Shown here: piece after piece, positions 12,840 through 23,632 of the stretch
How positions within the stretch are numbered: position 1 is the stretch's first letter
How the letters are laid out: every line of letters starts with the position of its first letter
Assembly (NCBI RefSeq): GCF_905475345.1
Contig: NC_066586.1
Span: 7,542,900 to 7,606,899 of the forward strand
DNA from: Vespula vulgaris
Taxonomy: Eukaryota > Arthropoda > Insecta > Hymenoptera > Vespidae
Direction of reading: 5' to 3'
DNA length: 64,000 nt
Made by a program: the position numbers and the translations under genes
The notes under the pieces: generated by a model
The model's database searches: none
What the model was told of the DNA's origin: nothing
Seen by the model: the letters and a program-made list of their open reading frames with translations, nothing else

Positions 12840-14108
12840 ATGAACGACACGTTGAATACGACTACTAGCATCATCAATTACACGCAAACAGACAGTACCA
12901 ATGAGACGACGATACAAAATTGTCAGGCTGATTTGCCGATTCTTTCTCTGGTTACACAGATTCTTTACTCGATCGTTTGCATCATTGGTTTACTTGGGAA
13001 TACTTTGGTGATATACGTTGTCCTACGTTTTTCAAAGATGCAAACGGTGACGAACATGTATATCGTTAACCTTGCTATAGCAGATGAATGTTTCTTGATA
13101 GGTATACCTTTTCTCGTAACAACAATGAGTACGAGAAGCTGGATCTTTGGGAACGTAATGTGTAAGATTTATATGACAACAACGAGTATAAATCAATTCA
13201 CTAGTAGTATCTTCCTGTTCATTATGAGTGCCGATCGTTACATAGCCGTTTGTCATCCTATATCTTCTCCGAAAATGCGAACACCTTGTATATCCAGAAT
13301 AGTCTCTTGTACCGCTTGGGCTAAAAGTGCAATCTTTATGATTCCAGTATTTCTTTACGCCAACGTAATGGAGTCACCTAAGGGTAACAGTTGCAATATT
13401 TATTGGCCGGACGATCGCGGTGGTCAAACAGCTTTCACTCTTTATACTTTCATTCTGGGTTTTGCCGTTCCATTGATCCTCATATTGATCTTTTATTTCT
13501 TGGTAATCAGGAAACTTCAAACGGTAGGACCGAAAAATAAATCAAAGGAGAAAAAACGTTCTCATCGTAAAGTGACCAAACTGGTGTTAACCGTCATCAC
13601 TGTATACGTTTTTTGTTGGCTACCTTATTGGTTAATGCAAGTAGCTCTGATTTATACACCCCCGAAACAATGTCAGTCAAGCATCAGTATCGCTAGCTTT
13701 CTATTGGCTGGATTTCTTAGCTATAGCAACAGTGCTATGAATCCGATATTGTACGCTTTTCTTAGTGACAATTTTAAGAAAAGCTTTATGAAAGCTTGCA
13801 CTTGCGCAGCAGGTAAGGACGTGAACGCGACACTGCACATCGAGAACAGCGTATTTCCACGAAGGAATAAAGCGAATGCTGAGAAGATTCAATCTAATCG
13901 TCATGTAACTTTGGGACAATCGAAACTCGAGTTAGAAGATGAGGACGTTGAGAGAGGTCTATTGGTCAGTAAAACTTCGACTACTACCGTAACGATGACA
14001 TCACGATCGAATATTACAGTGACTAGTGAAAATAATCGAGATCATGCTAATAAAGACAAAGAAGGCTTAAAGAATGGGGCACAGCTCACTCTACTCACGC
14101 AAGTTTAA
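12840..14108 (+). CDS. AstC-R: Allatostatin C receptor (somatostatin-like class A GPCR)
   Basis: Plasma-membrane receptor of 422 aa, presumed to bind the cyclised peptide allatostatin C. In insects such receptors signal through Gi/o-type pathways and affect hormone release, feeding and other neuroendocrine outputs. Seen in the sequence: N-terminal sequons at N2, N6, N13 and N21; TM1 at about 38-62 with GN at 53-54; TM2 with LAIAD (D82); C108 and C185 as the usual TM3-ECL2 disulfide pair; DRY at 132-134 followed by IAVCHPISSP; TM5 at about 198-223; basic third loop; FCWLPYW at 258-264; NPILY at 301-305; C320 and C322 after helix 8 as possible palmitoylation sites; C-terminal LTQV, a class I PDZ-ligand pattern. 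The position aligned with the ligand-binding Asp of vertebrate somatostatin receptors (3.32) is T115. The start is fixed by an in-frame TGA at 12813. The coding region has no intron. A close opioid/somatostatin-group paralogue is the only realistic alternative. Confidence 0.92.
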   Translation: MNDTLNTTTSIINYTQTDSTNETTIQNCQADLPILSLVTQILYSIVCIIGLLGNTLVIYVVLRFSKMQTVTNMYIVNLAIADECFLIGIPFLVTTMSTRSWIFGNVMCKIYMTTTSINQFTSSIFLFIMSADRYIAVCHPISSPKMRTPCISRIVSCTAWAKSAIFMIPVFLYANVMESPKGNSCNIYWPDDRGGQTAFTLYTFILGFAVPLILILIFYFLVIRKLQTVGPKNKSKEKKRSHRKVTKLVLTVITVYVFCWLPYWLMQVALIYTPPKQCQSSISIASFLLAGFLSYSNSAMNPILYAFLSDNFKKSFMKACTCAAGKDVNATLHIENSVFPRRNKANAEKIQSNRHVTLGQSKLELEDEDVERGLLVSKTSTTTVTMTSRSNITVTSENNRDHANKDKEGLKNGAQLTLLTQV

Positions 14109-14157
14109 ATTATCTTATTCAACGATGTTAAAGATAATATAAAGGAAATCATAAAAA

Positions 14158-14163
14158 AATAAA
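14158..14163 (+). terminator. Possible poly(A) signal AATAAA for AstC-R
   Basis: First AATAAA after the stop codon, 50 nt downstream. Another lies at 14537-14542. In AT-rich DNA the hexamer is common, so which signal is used cannot be told from sequence. Confidence 0.3.
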
Positions 14164-14239
14164 TATTTGTGTCTTCTATGATAAAATTATTGATTCTCTA
14201 TCAAACGAGAGTTTTTGGATGGAATCCAGAATTTCATGA

Positions 14240-14653
14240 AAGTTATTATCCTTGGAGATTAGCGACCAATACTTCGACCTCGATAACTTTCAATTCCTCC
14301 GAATACGGTCGTTCGTACCAAATAATGAAGTTTTTAAAGGGAATGTCGAAAAGAGGAAGAAAGATGGAGATTTTGCTGATCTAGGAACGACATTAAAGAA
14401 ACGGAACAATCCCATTGCAGGAGTTGTCGTTGTCCCTCTCGTCGATGGTGAAACATTGGAAAACAATGACTTAATGGCCGAACATCCCGGCTCTTTTCCA
14501 AGAACAAGATCCTCTCCTCTTTTCGTTCTCGCGTTCAATAAAATCGGCTACTACTCAACTTGGTCTCTTATAACGTGGATGATCTTCGCGAGAAACTTTC
14601 TGCAGAAGAACATGAGAACAAAAACGATGTGTCGTACTCGAGTGCGGATTTAA
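14240..14653 (+). other. Open 138-codon frame in the 3' flank of AstC-R
   Basis: This + strand frame stays open from just after a TGA at 14237-14239 to a stop at 14651-14653. It is in a different frame from the receptor, lacks an early ATG and has locally higher GC. The translation is not low-complexity but matches nothing I recognise. It could be 3' untranslated sequence that is open by chance, or an exon of something else. No splice evidence supports a coding role. Confidence 0.15.
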
Positions 14654-14709
14654 TGGTGCTAGATCGAGTTCCCTAGTTTGCTCTAGTGACTGTTCTTATT
14701 CTCTCATAA

Positions 14710-14852
14710 GAAATATATATATATATATATATATGTATTTATATATGTATTATTTGTTATTATATATGTATTTATATATGTACATTCATATATTTATATA
14801 TAAATACATGTATATGTATATTTATATATATGTATGTATGTATTTATATATT
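14710..14852. repeat. AT-rich tract with 14-bp inverted repeat
   Basis: TA/TATG/TATT-rich DNA containing perfect arms at 14766-14779 and 14796-14809 separated by 16 nt, able to form a hairpin. If the receptor's 3' UTR is long it would carry this stem. Confidence 0.7.
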
Positions 14853-16302
14853 ATTATTATTATTACAAATTATGCAGATTCGTGGATCAATTCTTCAAAT
14901 TTAACAGTGATTATAGCGCCGTGATAACTTGTAGAATATTTTTGTTCTTTAATTAATTCTTGTCAAATTGAAATACCAAAGAATTCGAACGATTATATTG
15001 TCATCGTCGATTTTAGGTCTTAAGTGTCGTAAAAAGTAAACTTCGTATTTTGACGACGAATTTCGATCATCGTATGTGCATGTGTAAATAATTTGAAAAT
15101 CACATATTTGTGCTCGTAAAGACGACGTTTCATTTGCATTTTCAAGTGTGTCCGTATTTTCTCGTTGTCTTTCAGGTGGAATTACATGAATATAACACAG
15201 TCTGATATTATTCGTATCTGAAATTTAAATTTACAATGTGCTTGGCTGTATCCCATCGTGCCAAAAATAAATGTCGATGCTTCGCAGTCCGTAAAATTTG
15301 TCATTTCGTTAAAAGAAGAAAGGACATTCCTCATGACGAGTATCTGTCGATATTTTTTCTCGATCGGAGAAACAGTAAACAACATTATTTTTCCCAATGT
15401 CTATGATTACTTCGTGAAATATTCATCCTTGTCAAAAGCTCTCTATATTTATTCTCTAATCAAGTTAGCTTTTGATCTGTAAAGCTCTTCTCTAGTCCAA
15501 TCCAATCTACCTACGGTCGAAGAAGTTATCCTCTCTTCATACAGTATGACTTTACGTACTATCGTTTGATTTGTATGTCGTCGAAAGTTATGATTCATTC
15601 ATATTAACGACTATTCAGAAACGTCCAAAATAGAGAGCCGACTGTCAAATGATGTTATATATTTTTAAAGAATTCAATTAAAAAAAATTGAAGAAAATAT
15701 ATAAAATTATTTTCGAATTATTCATAAACGTACAATATAAAGTATAATATTTTAATGAATATATTGTTTTTTTTATCTATTATTTATCCAATAATTAAAA
15801 TAAATTATCATCTATTTTTTATTATAAATATTCGTTTATTTTTCAAAGAAATAATTGACAAACCATACACATATTCATTCGTCTCATTTCTAAAAATATA
15901 ATTTCAAATTTCGTATATACCTAATCTTTGAAATTTTTTGTAAAATAATTTTATCGGATAATTTCGCGAACATAATTTTGCGGTGGATGAGCCAATAACT
16001 TATCGCTTCAAACTTAACGGAGTAATTCGATAACTTGAAATACTCTTCCTCTCTTACTGACGTCGTACACTCAAGAAGAGAGAGATAGAGATATCGGATG
16101 TTGAAACTCATCGACAGCATCAAGAGTCTACGTTTCTGGTCTCCTAGCAATCTTCTAGCATTACTATCTTTTTGTCGATAGAAAGTTCATTTCGGATTAC
16201 TTAGGTATACTTACTATATCTGATTTTTTTCACGTTTACATTGTAGACGTCACGTGTTCTTATTTCTTCTTAATAAGTGTCTAATACATGTCTAACAAAC
16301 TC
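14853..16302. other. Noncoding DNA, no gene seen
   Basis: A 74-codon frame at 15258-15482 and its antisense partner show no recognisable domain. A composite site GACGTCACGTG (16246-16256) overlaps a CRE-like and an E-box core. Nothing else stands out. Confidence 0.5.
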
Positions 16303-17120
16303 AATGATTTAGATTTTGTTTGTTCATGCATTAAGAGAAAATTAAACCCTTTTTAATGCATGAACTATTTTTTTAGCTTTTTAATGATTAATTTTAATAA
16401 TTCTTGCTTTTCTTTTTTCTTTATTTTTACACAGTTATTACTTTCGGTGATTAAACAAAAATCTATTGTTATTATTTTTCTTTGGCAGACTATGACCGTA
16501 AAATGAATCGAATTTGTGAATTCATCTGATGCAATTTATTTACATCCGAGTTACGTCCAGATTATGACTAACCTTTTTTAAATGGACCAAACGATGAAAT
16601 AAATTTTATTTGTTCATGCGTGAAATAAACAATTCTTTTTACGATTATTTTAATAATTATTATTTTCTTTGTTTTTATTTATAAACTGGTAGTAGTTTTC
16701 AAGATGAAAGAAATCTATAGTTTTTATTCTTCTTTATGAGACGTGTAGAATAACAATGACACGTAAGACGTGAGATTCGAATTCGTGAGCTCGTTAGATA
16801 TAATTTATTCAGCTTTGTATTACGTCTGGATTACATTTGTGATTAACCTTATGTTTTGCACGTATCTAAAAACCTTGTTGAAACAAATGATAAATTAGAT
16901 TCTATTTGTTCGTTAATTAAGGAAGTCTAATTATCTGTATAATCTATATAATTATTTTCATCGTTTTTGTTCTGTTCTTTATTTTTAAGCGGATATTATT
17001 ATTCACGACTGAACAAAAATTTGTTATTACTTTTTTGTATTAGCCGAAGAGAGATACCGACAGAAAAATTATGCGAATTTGTAAGCTCATCAGATGCAAT
17101 TTGTTCGCGTCTGCGAATGG
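16303..17120. repeat. Three diverged tandem copies of a ~270-295 bp unit
   Basis: A landmark beginning GAATT(C/T)GT recurs at 16510, 16779 and 17074. Each copy continues with a related (G/A)ATATAATTT or GATGCAATTT stretch. Copies 1 and 2 continue into TTACGTC.(A/G)GATTA and a GATTAACCT-like end. Each copy also has a T-rich TTCTTTxTTTTTA segment and a following AAATCTAT/AAATTTGT motif. The copies differ by substitutions and indels, so the duplication is old. No coding frame runs through it. Confidence 0.8.
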
Positions 17121-18341
17121 CGAGATAAAGACCGATTTGATAAATAATTTACCATAAACGTCAGTGAAGATGCGAAATTAACGATCGTTAAGTGGGATTA
17201 AACGAGGTCGCACCACGTAATTTCGTAAATATTTTACAACGCGGCCATGGTATATAAGGTAATAGGTACGTGTCATAATAATCTGCCGGAGGCCAAGCAT
17301 CGTCACCAGATGATGCAAGTTAAATTACCTATGATATCATTTTCGATGATGGTGGATAAGAAGTCATCGACCGAAAGTGAATCCACTATGAGACTATAAT
17401 ATTTATTATTCATTTCGATTAATCTATTCTATAGTCGAAAGTTTAAGTCTCAACCATTCATATGTTTGTCTTATTTCATTTGTATGCCAAAAAGTTAAAA
17501 ATATCAATTCACATTTGCTAAGTATAAGTTTCAAATTATATAATTTTTATTTTATAAACGAAAAAAAAAAATTGTTTCATAAAGAATTAATGTACTAAAA
17601 TAATCGAGATAATAATTGCAATTATTAGGGATTATTGAAAATCAGCAACGTTGTTACGCGAAGTTTGAAAGAAGAAATCGTCGTTTGTTAAAAATATTTA
17701 ATAATTTTCTCTCGGAAAATAGAAAATGAACGTTTACGATAATTATTAAGACGATGGGCTATATCTCGTAAAATAATTAGTAATAGTTGGCAGGATCCCG
17801 TAAAACGATTCACGCTATAGTAAATTTTCTCAAAGCTGGGTCGTATAAATCATCACATGGAGAGTAAGTCGGCGTTTACCGGCCTCTTCGCGTTTCTCTC
17901 GAGAATGGCCTCTTCTGGCATGATGCTGCTACATTAGCTCAACTTTCTTAAACTCGCTGCTGGCAAATTCCATGAATCTCTTGGTGTCATGGCCCAAGCG
18001 ATATTCTTTTTTAACTTTAATATGTAACAAAGAAAAAGAAAAAGAAAAAGAAAAAGAAAAAGAAAGATAAAGATATAGAAGTAAGATGAGGGTGAGTAAA
18101 AAAAGAAGAGAAAGTACTTTTGTTACCTTCCGGGAAACAATTTCCCCTAAGAGCAATGATAAAGATTAACATTCATTTCTAGAAAACACGATTATATTAT
18201 TCGTAGGATTCTCTCTCTCTCTCCCTCTCTCATACTTTTTCTATTTTCTTTCTCTATGTTTGTAGAGTACGATGAATTAGAAGGATAGTATATTACTTTA
18301 CTTCGCCGATACTAAAGTATCGGATAATCAAAAGGAAGGTA

Positions 18342-18345
<4 letters not shown>
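17121..18345. other. Noncoding DNA with a GC-richer unique patch
   Basis: The segment at about 17130-17400 has balanced composition, several CpG and an E-box (CAGATG), and could be a conserved element. A purine-rich AAAAAG repeat lies at 18030-18070. An 18-bp inverted repeat (arms 18306-18313 and 18316-18323) abuts the following GA microsatellite. No gene was recognised. Confidence 0.5.

Positions 18346-18351
<6 letters not shown>

Positions 18352-18400
<49 letters not shown>
18352..18400. repeat. (GA)n microsatellite
   Basis: About 24 pure GA dinucleotides. The minus-strand open frame here is a Ser-Leu artefact. Confidence 0.95.
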
Positions 18401-18402
<2 letters not shown>

Positions 18403-18787
18403 AAGATAGATAGAAAGAGAAGGAGAGACATAGACTAATGATAAGATGACGACAATATGTCGAGGTAATAATATTAAACGTTTCTTTTCATAACATCTTT
18501 TTTCCTCTTCTTCAATGACACTTTCGTTTCTCATCGTTGACAGCTCGTTAACCATCGGCGATGACCTTACTGGGACTTAATCTCGTTCCTCCGACAAAAT
18601 TGTATCTCTCGATAGTGTAGATATATATTGTTCGAAAAAAAAGAGAGAGAAAAGAAGAAAATATAGATCCACTTTTGACGATATTTTCATTCGTTCATCG
18701 CATAAATTCTTTGTGAGCCACGAATTTTCAAGAGAAAGACAGAGAGAGAGAAAGAGAGAGATTGGAAGAGAAGAAAGTGCTATCGTC

Positions 18788-18867
18788 ACTCTCTCTCTCT
18801 CTCTTTCTCTCTTTCTCTCTCTCTGTCTGTCTCCCTCTATCTATCTATCTGTCTACCTATCTATCTA

Positions 18868-18907
<40 letters not shown>

Positions 18908-18955
18908 TCTCTTTCACTCTCTCTTTCTCTCTTTCTTTTTCTCTATCTCTCTCTT
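18788..18955. repeat. (TC)n with TCTA/TCTG interruptions
   Basis: A long pyrimidine tract with CTAT and CTGT tetranucleotide blocks in its middle. The overlapping Ser-Leu open frames on the + strand are not genes. Confidence 0.95.
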
Positions 18956-19267
18956 TATATTAGAAAAACGATTGGGAACGATCCATCCCGATAACTTTCA
19001 ACGAATGCGAGAATAAATCTACCATACGATATATAGCGTAAATTTGGAAACAATTCAAAGAGAAGCGATAAAGTTTATAGAGGATAATGATAACGTTTCA
19101 ACCATCGATTTTTTCTCGCTGTTGGTACTTGAAAAGAATTTCTTGAGTATTCATCAAAGAGAATTTTATTCTATTCTACACGTTCTTTTTTCAATCTCCT
19201 AAAAATGCTCTGTAATATTTATTTCTCTTTAGATTTCTCTAATACAAATTAAGTTATAAATAGAAAA

Positions 19268-19304
<37 letters not shown>

Positions 19305-20812
19305 TAATATTTTTTAACATTCTTCATTATCTCTTAAATATTTTTGCTGTAATATTTACTTCATATCGTTTTTCTAAAAATTTATAAAAAATATCATACA
19401 TTAAAGAGTTAATATATATTATTAATTCTTGATTATAAAAACGATAGTTTTTAATATTATTAAAAAGATCTTTTTAATTGGTTGTTTCTACCAATTCGAT
19501 ATTCCATATTAATTTCATCTCAATCACAGATTACTATTGTAAGAGAAAATTCGAAGTCCGATAAAAAATAGAAAGAGAAAGCGGATAGAGTTGTTATAAC
19601 ACTTTTTATCAGGTTAATGCATAACAAACTTTTTAAAAGCAACGTGAAAAAGAAAGAAAAGAAAAACAAAAGAGACGAAAGATAAACGTTTGTGAGCTTA
19701 TAAAAGGAACAGCGGAAATTCGATTAAGCATCCCATAGTAGATGAAGGAAAAAAAGAAAAAAAAGATGCAAGTAGTGGTGATTGCCATAGGGATTAAATA
19801 AAGTGGGAGGAGTGTCATTCTCTCTCTCTCTCTCTCTCTTTCTTACTTGTCTTTTTTCTCATGTAAATTTTTTTATACAAAGCAACCGAAAATTAATTAT
19901 TAAATTTAAAAAAAGTATTTAATTAACAAAAGGAAAACGTAAATTGTTACTTTCTTGTACACAATTTGACTCGAATTTATAATTAAAAAATACAATGTGA
20001 TCAGAATAAGAAAAGAAAAAAAAAACGAAAAGGAAAGTATACGTATGTATGTATATTCGTACATAAAGAGAAATGATAATCGTTCAAATAATTTTTATTT
20101 AATTTTCTCTAAACACACATGACAAATCTCATAATGATGTTTATTACTAATTTTCTAAAACCTTTCTGATTCGCGATACATCAACTCGAAGGTTTCTCGC
20201 ATCTAGCGTTTCGTATCTTCACGTTAACCTCTCTATTTCCTCTCTGTCCCTTACTATGCCGCCCTTAAGATTTCTCGTTTAGATTCCAAAGCGAGAATAC
20301 CAAAAGCTTATCGAATATGCCTTGAAAACGTCATCAAATGGAACACGAACGTTCCCGACGTATAATCGCTTCATTTCGATTCTTCTGATATAAAATTGTG
20401 ATATGAAATGTGGTGAAGAAAATAATAAAGAGGTGCAAAGAGTATATTATATATCTCTATGCTCTTTAGATACATTCTATTTTGATCTAAAAAATCTATA
20501 TTGATAGCATGATCGATTTGATATGTGACAATGACGTGAAAACATAAATGAAATAATTATACATATAATGTATAGTTATGTTACAGTTATAATGTTTTAA
20601 AATATTTCATTCGATTGTTTTCCTATGAAATATTTACTAGTAAATATTTTTTTATTAATAGCTAACTATAATTTATTGTTCATATAATCAATCCGATCAC
20701 AGGGATTTTAACATTACAAAAATATTTAGTATTAAATGAATTCACATCTAAATCAATATTTGTTTTGTATACTAAATGAAATACAATATAAAATTCCTTT
20801 TAAATACAATAT

Positions 20813-20872
<60 letters not shown>

Positions 20873-22554
20873 ATTTATCGTTGAAAAAGATTTAAATTTA
20901 TATAACTTCAAAGTGAGCAGTAAGCCATAAATTTAAATCGAGAGAACAGCTTGGGTTGGGTGTCGTTTGTTACAATTCTGAAGTAAAATGCCACTAAATT
21001 TAAAGTTCGAATCTCGGATACTCAATATAGTTTCTGGAGAAAATATTCGTTGCTTATTGGAAAAAAAGCTATGGCTTCCGTCGTCGACGAGAACGAACGT
21101 CCGTCAACGTGGCTGATTAAAGCTCCGTTCTTGTGCAAGATCGAACATGGTGACTCGGGGAAAGTTAAGTTGAGAAAGAAAAATCTAGGACACGGTGCGA
21201 CAACCAAGAGAAAAAGTACTATCGGTATGAACAGGCTCGGTCGACAGGTTTGGTCCGTTACACTGATTGATGTATGGCATGGCCTTGAAAGAAAGAAGAG
21301 TCTCCCTTCGATTTAGAGAACGTTTTTCGTTCTCCGATCACGTTCAAGGCGTGTTTTCTACAAACTCGAAACGATGTTTCAAAACTTTTTTATTCAAATT
21401 TCTATAATCTTCTATCAATTATACCCACGACTGTTTGGAATAATAAATTAATTTTTTTCCCGTTAATAAATTATTCTGTTTTGATTTATTTAAACTCGTA
21501 GCAGCAATTAATTTTATTAACGATTTTACTAAATTTATTTCATTCAATTATACAAGATAGGATTAGTCAATATCATTTGACTATAGGTTATATAAATAAG
21601 AGTATTTTTTAATGATTTTCTGTCTATTATACGTATTCAAAAATAATATAATTTTATAGTCTTAAGAATTAAAAACTTCTTACAAATATATCCGTGTTAG
21701 ATATAAAGTCGAGTGTGTTCTGTTTATAGGTGAATCGAATAATGTCTTAACTATCGTAAATATGTCTGTTTCCTTCTACGATATTGGATGAGTCAGCATT
21801 TGTAAACAGTACCGACAAGACAACAAAAACTAATTAGAATAAATCTTTTGTTTATATGAGCAACTTTCGAGCTCAAGAAGACGAAGAGATAACACGTAGT
21901 TACCTAGATCGTACTTACTTCGGTAGTATTCTTAGTTAACTTAGGATTTAGTTTATTCTTCAGAACGAGAATAAATTTACAGAAAGCACGACTATTTTCT
22001 TATTATAATATATTTTGGACAAGGAGAAGGTAAGCTTATTAAAATCTTACTTTCAAATCATCTTTATCATATTTTAATTGATCGATAAAATACATTTCGA
22101 AGCATTTATTAATAATTAAAATAAAAAAAAGATACGATGATCGATACGATTATTGAAATTTCGAACACGTTTAAATGAAGAAAGTTTAAAAATAATTAAT
22201 AAATAATATATGGGTACTTATATTTCGATGAATATCTCGCTTGTACATGTTACGGACGTATCAACAGACTTATCGATTTTCTAAAACGTATCTAGTACGC
22301 ATTTGGCTATCGAAACTTTTCAAGAGATAGTTCATCGTAAAAATTAGGTGTAGTTTGTTATATGTATGTCTATACGTAAGTCCTCTCAGAAAAAGAATCG
22401 TTATGACAAAGAGAGATTTGCAAATCGACGGTAATCACGAGTTCCAGTCATTTATCAAGGATTCGAAGTTTACCCAAATGACGATTCAGAGTGTTTTTGG
22501 AATTGAGCCCAACGAAATGAATTCATGTGTGAGAATCTGTTTGCGTTACAGAGT

Positions 22555-22580
22555 TTCTCAAAATGTACACATTTTGAGAA
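22555..22580. repeat. 26-bp inverted repeat, 12-bp perfect arms
   Basis: Arms TTCTCAAAATGT (22555-22566) and ACATTTTGAGAA (22569-22580) with a 2-nt spacer. Unlike the other palindromes in the window it is not built from simple AT dinucleotides, so it could be a dimeric protein-binding site or the relic of a small element. Confidence 0.8.
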
Positions 22581-23540
22581 AGAAAGAAAATAGTAGATAT
22601 GTAAACGAAAGTAATGCTAATGATATTAATCTATTGAATTTGCAAAATATATAGCAGTGTATGTATCTAGAATATTTTTATTGATATTATGATAGAAATT
22701 TATGATAGAATGACGAGTATATCGATCTTAAATTATATTAATGATGGGTTCTTAATCTGGGAATTACTTTGAAATTACTCGTGTTGTCTTACTTTAAAAA
22801 AAAAATATCAACACACGTTCGTCTTAATTCGAATATTTTTCTTAGAACCGTTTTATATCCTGTTTGCGACTTTGTCTTTAATGTAAATATCTCAAATACG
22901 CTCGCATCTTTCTACTTTAATGTTTATTACCTTACCTTTATATGCATACATTTATACGGACACATCTCTTCAAAATATACGCACATCGGTCCATATCTTT
23001 CTACACGCACGCATGTACACTCATATTGTTTCATACGTATACGTAGATACACTTTTCACAAGAATTTTATTACGATCATTTTCATTTTTATCTTTTGGAA
23101 ACTCCGTATAAATTCACTATAAATCATATAATACGTGTATCTAAAATTATATAAATTTATTTAATTATGATCTATTTCATTTAAATTTTAATTCCATTAT
23201 AAATATATTTATTATAATTATAATTAGAAAATATTAAAAAATTCGATCGATTATAGAAATAACATGAGGTCATTGAAACGTTTTGTTCTAATAATAGACA
23301 TTTATATTCGCTCTTTATGATCACTCATCATAGATCACTCTACAACGACTCGGGATTATGTTATTTACATATATACGAATATCGAGACAGCTCGACTACA
23401 AATTATGCGAACGATAATATCAACGACAGCTAATCACACTCTAATGACACAAGGATTGACATAAACTACAAATTACATGATAGATAGTCATCTATCACTT
23501 ATGTGAATATGTGAGAGAAAGGACATATATGTGTACATAT

Positions 23541-23550
23541 ATACATACAC

Positions 23551-23592
<42 letters not shown>

Positions 23593-23632
23593 CTATAATA
23601 TAGAATATAGTATATATATTCTATATTCTACA
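23541..23632. repeat. (AT)n plus adjacent imperfect palindrome
   Basis: A TA run is followed by TAGAATATA and, 12 nt later, its reverse complement TATATTCTA, so the right half of the tract is self-complementary. Confidence 0.75.

Noticed and set aside
13032..13919. Minus-strand open frames inside the GPCR gene
   Set aside because: Antisense shadows of a well-supported receptor.
21004..21020. tRNA B-box-like GTTCGAATC string
   Set aside because: No A box, anticodon stem or acceptor stem pairs around it.
22403..22654. 84-codon ATG frame
   Set aside because: No recognisable domain, and it contains the 26-bp inverted repeat. Left as unproven.
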